Source of the DNA: Chondrus crispus
Lineage: Eukaryota > Rhodophyta > Florideophyceae > Gigartinales > Gigartinaceae
Length of the DNA stretch: 64,000 nucleotides
NCBI RefSeq assembly: GCF_000350225.1
Contig: NW_005179148.1
Span: 62,001-126,000, forward strand
Direction: 5' to 3'
Every line of letters begins with the position of its first letter. The first letter of the stretch is position 1. The position numbers and the translations under genes were made by a program. Shown piece by piece: positions 31,890 to 41,481 of the stretch. Below the pieces are notes generated by a model, which saw only the letters and a program-made list of their open reading frames with translations, did no database searches and was not told the DNA's origin.

Positions 31890-34800
31890 ATGGATTGGGA
31901 AAAAGAGATTGACTTGTCATACATCGACGATGACAAGCTCCGTGGCCACGTGCTCGAGATGCTCCGTAAGCACTCGAGTCTGTGGAGCGGTGCGCTCGGA
32001 ACGATCCAAGCCACAGAGCACCGCATTCCCCTCGAACCGGGAACGAAACCGATTCGTTCTATGCCCTATCGGAAGGGCCCGGCCATGCGCGAAATGGTCG
32101 CGAAGGAAGTCAACAAGATGTTGAACGCAGGGGTTATCGAGCCCGCCAGCACCGAGTGAGCGTCCCCGGTGGTGCTTGTACCGAAGAAAGATGGCTCTCT
32201 TCGGTTCTGCGTGGACTACCGGCGCCTCAACGCGAAGACTGCAGCGGATTCGTATCCGCTGCCGCGTATGGACGACTGCATCGACTCGTTAGGAGATGCA
32301 GCCGTCTTTACGACGTTGGACTGCAATTCCGGTTATTAGCAGATCCCGGTCGCTCCGGAGGACCGGGATAAGACTACCATCACGACACATATGGGTACGT
32401 ACCGCCATTTGCGCATGCCGTTTGGATTAAAAGGGGCACCGGCCACCTTCCAACGTGCCCTCGATATCATACTCTCCGGAGTCCGCTGGCAAATATGCCT
32501 CGTCTATCTCGACGACGTTATCGTGTTCTCGTGTACGGACGCGGAACACGCAAGGCATCTCGATACCGTCTTGAGCTTGTTGCGGAGTGCCGGCATCTCC
32601 CTTAAGCTAAAGAAGTGCAGCTTCTTCCGTCCGAAGGTGCACTACCTGGGGCACGTTATATGCCCAGGTAAGTTGAGCGTGGCTGATACGGCAATCGATG
32701 CCTTCAAGACGTTCACGTTCCCGAGGGCGCTGACGCAGGTGCGCTCGTTCCTCGGGGCGTGTAACGTGTATCGTCGCTTCGTCAAGGGCTTCTCGAAGAT
32801 TGCCCGTCCGTTAACCGATATAACGGGCAAGGACTCGGATCACTATTTCGATAACCCAACGGAGGTTCAGCTTCAGGCTTTCGAAAGCCTGAAGGCCGCG
32901 ATGATCTCCACGCCGATCCTCGCGCTACCACATTACGGCCGACCGTACCTGTTGGACAGTGACGCCAGTGCATATCAACTCGGGTGCACCCTCCTACACG
33001 AGCACGACGAGCCAAACGATTGGCGCCCCGTTGGGTACTGGTCGTACTCGCTGAGCGATAGCGGACGGAACTACAGCGCTACGGAGCGTGAGTGCTTCGC
33101 CGTGGTGTGGGCCGTCCGCACACTGCGGCCGTACATCGAAGGAACCAAGTTCACCGTCCGGACGGATCACGACGCCCTCCGATGGCTCATGTCGCTCACA
33201 GAGAGCTCGGGAAGACTCACCCGGTGGCGGCTACGTCTGGCTGAATACGATTTCACCACTCAGTACCGCCCCGGGCGCGTGCATCAGGTGCCCGATGCCC
33301 TGTCACGCCTCGTGTCGCCTCGTGTCGCCGATGACCCTCGCCTCACCGTCGAGGTGGATGACGACATTCCCACCTTCGACGGGGGTACGACCGTTCGAGA
33401 CGTATCGAATGAGCTCGCGGACCACGCTTGTACCGCAAGCTGTGATCATCAGGCCGTCCATGTCTTCGTAACGACACGGAACCAAGCCGAAGCCGGAACA
33501 AGGTCGCGCGTACGGACGCGCGACGAACCGCGAGGTGACGACGAAGCCCCCACTCTCCAAGGACCCAATTCGTTTTGGGAGGAGAACGACGAGTTCGACG
33601 CCGCCGACATCCAGCGCGCCGAAGACCCCGAGGCTGGCGCGCTCGACTCCCCGGTCGCCCCACCGCAGGACGACCTTCCGGCCCCTCTTACGATAGAGGA
33701 GATAGCCGAGGAGCAACGCGTGGATGACTTCTGCCAAAACGTTTTGGCACGACAGTCCGAGTCTCGAGACTCCGCGTTCTTCGAGGATCACCAAGGGGTG
33801 CTCCAACGGAGACACCCCTTCGATCCTGATACCGTACAGGTGGTGGTGCCTCGGACGCTCCGCACCAGGCTCCTTCGCCTGTGCCACAACCCGGCCATCG
33901 CGGGGCACCCGGGCCAGAACCGTATGTACTACGCACTTCGACGTGAGTACTACTGGCCCCACCTGGCTGCAGGCGTGGCAGCCACGGTGCGAGGGTGTCG
34001 GACCTGCGCGATGAACCGGGTCAAGCTGAGGATACATCTCAATCGATTGAGATTGTTCCCAGCTACGAGGCCTCTCGAGAGCCTCGCCATCGACATCTTG
34101 GGACCGCTCCCCAAGACGAAGACAGGAAAACGATTCCTGCTCGTGATTACGGACCGCTTCAGTAAGCTGACGCAAGTCGTTGCGCTCCGCACGATAACAG
34201 CGTACACGGTCGCAGTTGCGTTCTGCGACTCGTGAGTGTTCAAGTATGGCGTCCCTCGTACGTTTCTTTCGGACAACGGCCCTCAGTTTAATGCCAAGTT
34301 CTTCCACAGCACGTGCCGCGTTCTGGGGATAACGAATTTGTACACTTCGGCGTACCATCCCCAGACGAACGGGAAAGTCGAGCGATATAACCGAACAATC
34401 GCCTCGATGCTGAGGAACTACGTGGGTGAACACCAAGACGACTGGGATGTGTACGTGGGGCCGCTTACGTATGCGTACAACTCCCACGTGCATCGCACCA
34501 CACGCACCACGCCGTTTGAGCTCGTGCTCAGCAGGCCACCGCCGGAGTTCTCCCTCCGACGGGCGGACGGCGACGTGCCCCCTTCCGATAGGGGGAACCA
34601 ACGTGCCGAGTTTCTCAAGACCTTAGACTCGACTATCCAGAAGGCCTACGGCAGCCTGCATCGGACGCAGGCTCGCTACAAGTGCGACTTCGATAAGCGC
34701 ATACGACGTATCAATTCCCGGCTCCGTCCCGGAGAATACGCATATCTCAACCCCACCGATGGGGCTAAGACATCGAACAAGCTCGCCTCGCCCGCTGTCG

Positions 34801-35177
34801 GACCCTACCGCGTGCTCTCCAATGACCGCCGTACCATCACGATCGATCGTGATGTTGTCACCGAGCGCGTCTCCGCAGATCGCTGCGTGTATGCGCCACC
34901 GCCGACGGGTGCACCGCGGATGAGCACGACAACCCCGGATGACCTTGCCGACAAGGTCACCGAGGGTATTCAGTATGCCGTCGAACGACTACTCCGGCAT
35001 CGAACCATGGAGGACGGAACTACGGAGTTCCTCATCAAGTGGGCGGACTACGACCAACCCACTTGGAATGCACGGACACACGTCCCCGAGGAGTTAGTGT
35101 CGCGCTACGCCAAAAGCCTCCGGAGACGCACCGGCATGGAACTCAACTCAGACGTGAACGCGAACGTTCACGCTTGA
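31890..35177 (+). pseudogene. E2 RT - RNase H - integrase - chromodomain, one frame with three stops
   Basis: A single frame from 31,890 to the TGA at 35,175-35,177. [48 protein letters not shown]. RNase H: LLDSDASAYQLGCTLLH … RNYSATERECFAVVWAV … TDHDALRWLM. Integrase: HPGQNRMYYALRREYYW with CRTCAMNRVK, LAIDILGPLP, FLSDNGPQFNAKFF, QTNGKVERYNRT. Chromodomain: AVERLLRHRTMEDGTTEFLI then KWADYDQPTW. In-frame stops at 32,157-159 (TGA), 32,337-339 (TAG) and 34,233-235 (TGA) all fall where the family has Trp. Confidence 0.92.
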
Positions 35178-35188
35178 GGAGGGGGCCC
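35153..35188 (+). repeat. Pol-end/PPT-like direct repeat, left copy
   Basis: The last codons of pol plus a purine tract (CGTGAACG..ACGTTCACGC TTGAGGAGGGGG) recur at 40,708-40,743 just before the 3' LTR (about 32 of 36 positions identical). The two copies bracket the antisense module. Confidence 0.8.
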
Positions 35189-35189
35189 G

Positions 35190-36480
35190 CAACCGCTCCT
35201 TCGCGGATTAAAATGTCAGACTGCACGAGCATACTGAAAGAAGAGACGCGAAAGGACAACTGCCTCCATCGGAGGGTCACACGATAAGAAGACGGCCGAC
35301 TTCAAGACGTAATGACAAACCAAGCCAGTGCGAGAAGGCGCGACGCCTCCGGCAGGACGCGGAATAAAAGACAGTACGGACTGTCTTTCGAAAACATGGC
35401 CCCTCGGTTGGGTACGAGAGACTCCGACGAGAACCCGGTAGTCCACCGTCAAGGAAGCCAACCTCCCAGGGCAGAAAGAGGTATGCAGATCGCCGCACCG
35501 ATGTGAGACGGAAGGCGGTCACGCGAAGCTGAGCAACCGCGCCAGCCTTCCTACAAAAATAAGAGAGCCATGGGGGAGACAGCATGAGCGAGACAGATAT
35601 ACGCGTTACTTTTCCCGTCCTGAATCGAACACGGAGGACGACCTCCGCGGCACAATTGTTACGCCGACGCAGACCTTTTCCACGATCGCTGCCCCGGATG
35701 GGAAGCGGCAAGATGGACAGTACGTACTGTCTTACGAAAATTGGCTAAAGAACGGCGAGTGACGCGAGAAGAACACGATCTGGCAAAACAGGATGCGCAT
35801 AGTCGTCGTTCAGGCCGTACTGTCCGAATAGGGACGGCCCTCGTGGTAATCCGTGAGAGGAGAGCGGACGAACCGCGCGGGTCCCGGTGCACGTGCAATG
35901 GAAACGCGTGAAGTATACGGCGGGTCTGCCGACCCCACCCTAGAATAGGGAAAATGGACACGGTAGATGACAGCGCAATCGTGCGTACTGAGCGCTACAA
36001 GGAAAACCTGGCACCCCCAGACGACCGACGCTGCCACGGGCTAAAATAGACAGGGAACAAAGGTTCGACACGTGTACGGTGGTGCAGTCGGGATGAGTTA
36101 CCACGAGCAGTGACGCCGATCCGGGTCCTGAGGTGTGCACGAGGTACACACCAGATCGGGGAGCCGATGCGAAAAAATAGGAGGAGCCGCCGGCGGCTCC
36201 GTCAAACCGCCGCAATCCAACCCCAAAATGCATGAAAAATTAGCGGGAATGAAGAATTACACCAAGCCATGGAGGGCGCGTACCTTGCGCACGCGCTTTG
36301 TGCGCACGTGACGGAAGCAAACGGTGGCGGCGCACAGTCGCATATAGCGGATACCCCTCCCCGCCCCGGACGGACACGAACCAGCGCATGATGCACACGG
36401 CACCGCGGCAGCGCGAAGCTGTGCTGCCCGCCGTTGGGTACTGTACTGTATTCATACACTGTGCGCGCCCAGTTCGGACT
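35190..36480. other. Non-coding start of the E2 3' module
   Basis: About 1.3 kb after the pol stop without a convincing gene on either strand. It is GC-rich with scattered purine-rich stretches. Confidence 0.3.
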
Positions 36481-36485
36481 GGACT

Positions 36486-36943
36486 GCACACCAATTACGG
36501 ATCGTGCGCTAATTTTTGGAAGAAAATTAGCGCACGATTCGTGACATTTTCGCGGGAAAATTATTTTTTGGGATTTTTTGGGGCGATTTAATCAAGGACA
36601 TGTGGGCCTTTGCGCACCTGCATCGCTGGACAGCACGCGCAGGCGGCATACGCGACCCGCTGGGCAGTTTCAGTTATACACGTGCCATGCGTGTGGTCGC
36701 CATCCAAAGTGTACGCGTACACTTTGGATGATAGCGGGGAGAAGGTGAAACACGTGTCAAGCGCCGGCGCCCCGAGGATTTTAATTTTTGGGAAAATCTG
36801 GCGTAGGAGGGACTGCGCACCAATCACGGATCGTGCGCTAATTTTTGGAAGAAAACATTTTCGCGGGAAAATGATTTTTTGGATTTTTTGGGGGCGATCT
36901 AATCAAGGACAAGGGGGCCTTTGCGCACCTGCACGCTGTCCCA
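36486..36943 (+). repeat. Direct-repeat/palindrome cassette in the E2 3' module
   Basis: Two direct copies of an about 130-bp sequence (36,486-36,632 and 36,815-36,943) share CGGATCGTGCGCTAATTTTT, TTTTCGCGGGAAAAT and GGGCCTTTGCGCACCTGCA. The left copy folds into a 16-bp perfect stem (36,501-36,516 with 36,523-36,538). Between them is a 30-bp perfect palindrome (36,701-36,730) centred on GTACGCGTAC. Confidence 0.85.
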
Positions 36944-37916
36944 GTCGGCCCGGCGTCTCCCCCCCTCTTCCACGAGCGCTGACAAACGCGGTGACGCTGC
37001 GCCGCCGGCCTCGCTTCCGGTCTTCCTGGAGCTGATGGACGACTCCGACGCGCGCCCTCGCACGCCAAAGCGCGCCGCCTCGCCGACCTCCCGCCGCGCG
37101 TTATCGTACGCTGGCCAGGTGCGCATGTACGCGCCGCTGTCCCGCGCAGTGCGGACGCCATGGTCGCGGCTGTGGCGGCTGCGTTCCCGCGCGCCCAAGG
37201 CCGTTATCAACCGCACCGCAACGCTCCACGTACCGACGCCTTCTTCACGCCGTGCGAGGCCCTCCTCGCAGAGGCGGACCGCACCGTCGAGCACGATCAC
37301 GATGACGCCCCATCGCCCGAGCATGGGTCTGAGAAAAGGGAGACGAAATTCGTCGTCCCCTCGATCGAATCAAGGGAATTCGACTCCCGTTCGATAACGG
37401 GAGCAACGGTAAAGGATAGGGAGAGGAGACGTCATGCGGAGGGGCTCCCCGACTCCTCCCCAAGATATACACAAACGGTTCGGACCGTGACACCAACGCC
37501 ACTGAAGGGAGGATGGAAAATAACGTCTGAGTGCAAACGCCCAAGGCTCGGCGTGGGGACGGACAAGACCCTAGGACACATTGCGGGCGAGATCGGCATC
37601 CTCCCGACGAGGACCGAAGCACGCTCATACACCCGCGCTCTGCATGGTACCATCTCCGGACCGTCAGTACAGCCCCATAAGGACCATTTGGCCAATCGGA
37701 GTTCGTCGAATTCCGGTCGAGCCGGACAACCATCTCATCTGAGCTCGCGCGTTAACCCCTCACCGCGTTTCTGCCCCAGATGCGCCTTCCACCTTGGACC
37801 AGACGAGGAGGTCGCGTGCAGAGGGAGGCAACGGGGGGAAAGCGCAGCGGCGGCCAGGGAGAACGCCGCAATACGGGAAGGCAGGGCGCGTTCGCGCGAC
37901 GCCGTGCCACTCCTCT

Positions 37917-38082
37917 GCGCGTGGCAGCGACGACGCAAGCCCGCGCTACAGCCGACGATAAGGACGTCGGCGAGCAAAGGCGCGTGGCAGCGACGACGCA
38001 AGCCCGCGCTACAGCCGACGATAAGGACGTCGGCGAACAAAGGCGCGTGGCAGTGACGACGCAAGCCCGCGCTAAAGAAGGG
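37917..38082 (+). repeat. 63-bp tandem repeat, about 2.6 copies
   Basis: Units start at 37,917, 37,980 and 38,043 (each GCGCGTGGCAG). 63 bp equals 21 codons, and two plus-strand frames and one minus-strand frame stay open through it. The first two units are almost identical, so the expansion is recent. Confidence 0.9.
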
Positions 38083-38184
38083 GCCTCGACACAGACGGGA
38101 GCGAAAGAGAAGGAGGTGACCTATTGGCTTTTACTGTGTACGAGTCGGACCTCTCCGACACCGGACCACGACAGACCTACGGGC

Positions 38185-38943
38185 TCAACGGCTCGTGCCG
38201 TTGGTGGGCCCCGCAGAGCTGGGATTATAGGCGCTCGGGGGGCAATACCCAGGGTACCGAGGGGTCTCCGAACCTCGCTCCCCGAACGAAGGCACTGCAC
38301 CCGGACGAGGCTGTGTGTAGTGAGGCGCGTGCCACGTGTAGGGAACGCGACCCATTCCGGCAGAGGGTTCGTACTCGAAGCCCTCGTAGGGGTCTCGCCT
38401 CCCCGTGGTCGGCTGCGCGTTGAATGAAGGAGCTGCGAGTGCAGACGCCCCACGCAGGGCATCCCGCTCTCCCCGGTAACGATCACGCTCGCTCGCCGTC
38501 CGTTCGAGGAGGCTTCCCTGCTCACGGAGGGACCCGCGCATCGCCGTTAGCTCGGCCCGAATGCGCCCCGATTCCGACGAGCTAGACGCCCGTTCTGCCT
38601 CGATCCGACGCGCTTTCTCGCATCGAGCTAAATATCAGCTTGCGAGCGTGCTAAGTAGGCGCTCCACTAGCCACGGACGATCGCCCGCGTCCCCGAGGGC
38701 ACGGATCAATATGGGAATGGCCCGAAGGTCGCTCCGCTCCGACGTCATGCGGCGTACAGAAGTGCCCTCCGGTGGAGCGTGGGTCGGGGCCGCATTAAGA
38801 AGAGGCACAGGGGAAACGTGAGGACTGGCCGGCGGGCCCTGGCCGCCCACGGAGGCCGAGGCCTCACGGGCCGGGCTCGCCCCAGCGAGCGCATAAGATG
38901 CAGGCTCGCTGTCTAAGTCACGATAGCGTTTCTTTCGCGACAA
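38185..38943 (-). pseudogene. E2 antisense module, coiled-coil segment
   Basis: One frame from 38,943 to 38,185 with a single stop at 38,635-38,637. The first part starts MSRKKRYRDLDSEPASYALA and has LRAIPILIRALGDAGDRPWL. After the stop, KARRIEAERASSSSESGRIR through LREQGSLLERTASERDRYRG is a probable coiled coil, then a Pro/Tyr-rich tail. It may be the downstream part of the antisense gene at 39,327-40,706, in another frame or exon. Confidence 0.35.
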
Positions 38944-39326
38944 GCGCGAGGCGGAGCCGACTCCGCCCCGCCCCCGGAGCGCCGAGGAGAAGGCGCCACG
39001 ACCGATGGTCGTGCTACGAAGGAGTCGGAACGGTGGTCGTACACCAAGAAGGAGAACCGTATGCCGGTCGTGAAGTCCGTCCAGTGACGAAGGTGACGAT
39101 CTCCGACGTCACATGCCCGGTGCATCAGCTCGAGGGCAAAGGCATAAGTCCAGGGCACATGGAGGGAACTCCGCTCGAGCAGATGGAGCGGTACGTCGGG
39201 GAGATCCCAAGCTATTCTCCCCAAGTGGGCTAATACGCCGGTGGGTTGTACGAACACCCTTCCATGGATTGAGACTTCGTTCATGAAGGCATTACCAACC
39301 GCCCATGCCCATTCCCTTTCGACGTT

Positions 39327-40706
39327 TTACATCAGGTCGAGATGTGAGGGATGCCTGGGGTCAGCACAAGCAGCTCCGAAGTGCTTGAAGGCGTAAGGAA
39401 GTAGGGGGTGCACTCCCAACGAAGGGAGGGCATCCCTCACTGCGTCGGGGAGGGGCGGAAAGTCGCGTGGCGATAGTCCATCGGCAAAAACAGCCGACCG
39501 GAAGACACGTCCGTCTGCCTCCCCTGAATGCCGATATGCTGCCCAATCGTGGGGGGCAATGGCGACGTGGTGTAGCCTCATGAGTGAGCAGGCCGACTTC
39601 TGCAAGGCCACACGCGCCTTCGAATAGGCAAAGGGGCGGGGGCTCACATACAGCCCCGCGACAGAAGGCAGGACGAACTCCCGAGGGATCGTTGGCTCGT
39701 GGTGAAGGAGATAGTCCGCCATTCGGTCGACGTATTCGACTTCGGGCAAGCTGCAGGCAAAAGTGCGATCACCGACAATCGCCGCAGGGATCTGGTAGGC
39801 GGCGCCGCCGCCCTCCGCGAGGAGACGGCCCAACACAAGAGTGGCTTCCTCTCCCCGCCCCGCCTCGTATACCTTCCGTACGCGTAATAAGTCCGGACGG
39901 AGGGACCTACGCGTCAGCAGCTCAGCAACGGTGACCCCCGAGCGGGCATGACGACACCAGGAAAAGCGGAGGCGATCGAGAGGAAGCGGGATCGAGCGTT
40001 CGAGTGGGACCCCGAACCACTCGGAGACCCCGGCCCCTCCGTCCATGCCAGACCGTACTGTGCGAGGGGGCGGAGGCGGCTGCACTCCCGCCGATACCGA
40101 AGGCAGTAATCCGGCTTGCCGCGACGCCAAGCTGTCGAGGGGAGGAGATCCAGGGGTCATGCGACCGCCCGATGTCGGGACGAGCTCGACAGAAGACGAC
40201 GACGCGCGTGAACCACGAACCCTCTGAAAGGGCTGAGGGGTAGACCACGGACGCCCGACCGCGCCGGAACGAACCGGGACGTCTACCTCGGGGGGGACGA
40301 AGCCGGCGACGGTCGGCAAGGGGGGACCGAGCGCCCCCGACGGAGTCACGGAGGGCGAGGGATGAGGAGCCACCGACCTTCTTGGCGCAGAGGGGACAGC
40401 GAGGGGAGTGGAGGACGGACTCGCGAGAGAGGACGACATACTCGCGTCGAACTCGAGATTCCCTGACGACAGTGGAACGACCACAGTAGCAGGGGGGGTG
40501 AAGTAAGAGCTCGGCGGCAAGGATCGGAAACCCCCAACTCGCGGGAAAACGAGGGGCGGACAAGGGAGCGGGACGTGCCAGGGAAGCGCAACCACGCAAA
40601 CACCGGGGAACGGGGAGACACGTGACGAACGGGGTGGGACGAATGGAACCTTGGTCAAGTAAAGATCAACGTGAGCCGCGTCCGACATGGCTCTCCCTTC
40701 AAGCAC
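39327..40706 (-). CDS. E2 antisense ORF (459 residues), uninterrupted
   Basis: The longest intact ORF of E2, antisense to gag-pol and starting just inside the right bracket repeat. Residues about 1-250 are Pro/Ser-rich and probably disordered. Residues about 250-459 look folded: RFSWCRHARSGVTVAELLTR, LGRLLAEGGGAAYQIPAAIV, VEYVDRMADYLLHHEPTIPR, LPLLPYAFKHFGAA. After the TAA at 39,327 the same frame stays open to 38,913, including FTTGIRFSFLVYDHRSDSF. I recognise no domain. Antisense ORFs near the 3' LTR are known in some plant Ty3 elements; no sequence match is claimed. Confidence 0.5.
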   Translation of the reverse strand: MLEGRAMSDAAHVDLYLTKVPFVPPRSSRVSPFPGVCVVALPWHVPLPCPPLVFPRVGGFRSLPPSSYFTPPATVVVPLSSGNLEFDASMSSSLASPSSTPLAVPSAPRRSVAPHPSPSVTPSGALGPPLPTVAGFVPPEVDVPVRSGAVGRPWSTPQPFQRVRGSRASSSSVELVPTSGGRMTPGSPPLDSLASRQAGLLPSVSAGVQPPPPPRTVRSGMDGGAGVSEWFGVPLERSIPLPLDRLRFSWCRHARSGVTVAELLTRRSLRPDLLRVRKVYEAGRGEEATLVLGRLLAEGGGAAYQIPAAIVGDRTFACSLPEVEYVDRMADYLLHHEPTIPREFVLPSVAGLYVSPRPFAYSKARVALQKSACSLMRLHHVAIAPHDWAAYRHSGEADGRVFRSAVFADGLSPRDFPPLPDAVRDALPSLGVHPLLPYAFKHFGAACADPRHPSHLDLM

Positions 40707-40707
40707 C

Positions 40708-40743
40708 CGTGAACGTGGACGTTCACGCTTGAGGGGGGGGCCG
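40708..40743 (+). repeat. Pol-end/PPT direct repeat, right copy (functional PPT position)
   Basis: Partner of 35,153-35,188. Its purine run abuts the LTR start at 40,744 and so occupies the normal polypurine-tract position. Confidence 0.8.
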
Positions 40744-41443
40744 TGTAATATAACCCCCCCTGGGGCCTTTTTAGTTAGATTAGATCAACAACAGGATCCC
40801 CTACTGTAGAGCTCGACGCTCTACAGTACAACCGCGCGTGTCCACGTGTACACCACGGGGACAATGGACACGCGCATACACGTGCACACGTGTACCACGC
40901 GCGAACGAAGCGCGCACGCACCACGGGTAATACGTGTACTGTCAGCCTCGACATAGCTGACAGTATTACAGTGCAGGCCGACCTGCACTACAGTAGTCCA
41001 CTACAGTACCTCGGTACTGTAGTGTTATGATAGATTGTTTTGTATATAAATATGGTGCGGACCGACGGCGGCGGGGAGGGACAAGCACGGGCTTGTCCTC
41101 AACCGACCGCCAAGGTCAGTCCACCCAGCTTATTCTAAACGTCGCCTTCGCTCTTCGCGCGCGTTTAGTCGGAGCCGAGCCGAAGTGGACGCGCAGCACG
41201 CGAGCGAGCACGGAACCGCCTCCGCCCGTCAGCACTGGTACGTCACCCAGTGCTGCTCCGGGGCGTCGAGGCGTCGATCCGCTCGTGCGTGCGCGCATCC
41301 CTGCTCGCTCCCGCTCTACCACCGCTATCCGGGCCCGAGCCCGGTTCCGTAGCTGGTTGGCCCGCTTCACCCCTTCTCCGATCCGGGGTCTACAGATCGA
41401 ACTGCGCATACACCTCCAGTCGTCCGGGGGTGTTTATGCTACA
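40744..41443 (+). repeat. E2 3' LTR, full length
   Basis: A 700-bp LTR starting TGTAATATAAC directly after a purine tract (GAGGGGGGGG, 40,731-40,740) and ending TTTATGCTACA; the ends are imperfect inverted repeats. The U3 part contains five consecutive hairpins (40,802-41,025). Confidence 0.75.
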
Positions 41444-41481
41444 GAGCGCTAAATCGCGAGGTGCCATTACGCGAATCGTTA
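41444..41481 (+). repeat. 38-bp flank duplication, right copy (around E2)
   Basis: Partner of 27,421-27,458. The sequence after it (TCAACGTATTTCG…) continues the host antisense ORF. Confidence 0.75.

Larger units (their letters stand above)
27457..41443 (+). mobile_element. Ty3/gypsy chromovirus-type LTR retrotransposon E2, nested in E1
   Basis: Plus-strand element of about 14.0 kb: truncated 5' LTR, PBS, gag (27.9-30.2 kb), protease, RT/RNase H/integrase/chromodomain (31.9-35.2 kb), a 5.5-kb 3' module with an antisense ORF, PPT and full 3' LTR. Over their shared part the LTRs differ by eye at five transitions and one 1-bp indel in about 426 bp, so E2 is younger than E1. Pol is one frame interrupted by three stops. 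Confidence 0.9.

Noticed and set aside
33303..34601. 432-codon minus-strand ORF over the E2 RNase H/integrase region
   Set aside because: It is the mirror of the pol frame in GC-rich DNA. Its translation is Arg/Val/Glu-biased without motifs, and the opposite strand is unambiguous integrase.
31890..35177. Alternative genetic code (TGA/TAG = Trp)
   Set aside because: TGG is used for Trp repeatedly in the same ORF, and the host genes end at normal TGA, TAG and TAA stops without in-frame stops.
40744..41443. E2 LTR starting at TGTAGTGTTATG (41,018), making both LTRs full length at about 427 bp
   Set aside because: Identity between the copies extends 11 bp further left, no polypurine tract precedes 41,018, and a purine run plus TGTAATATAAC at 40,731-40,754 fits a longer LTR better.
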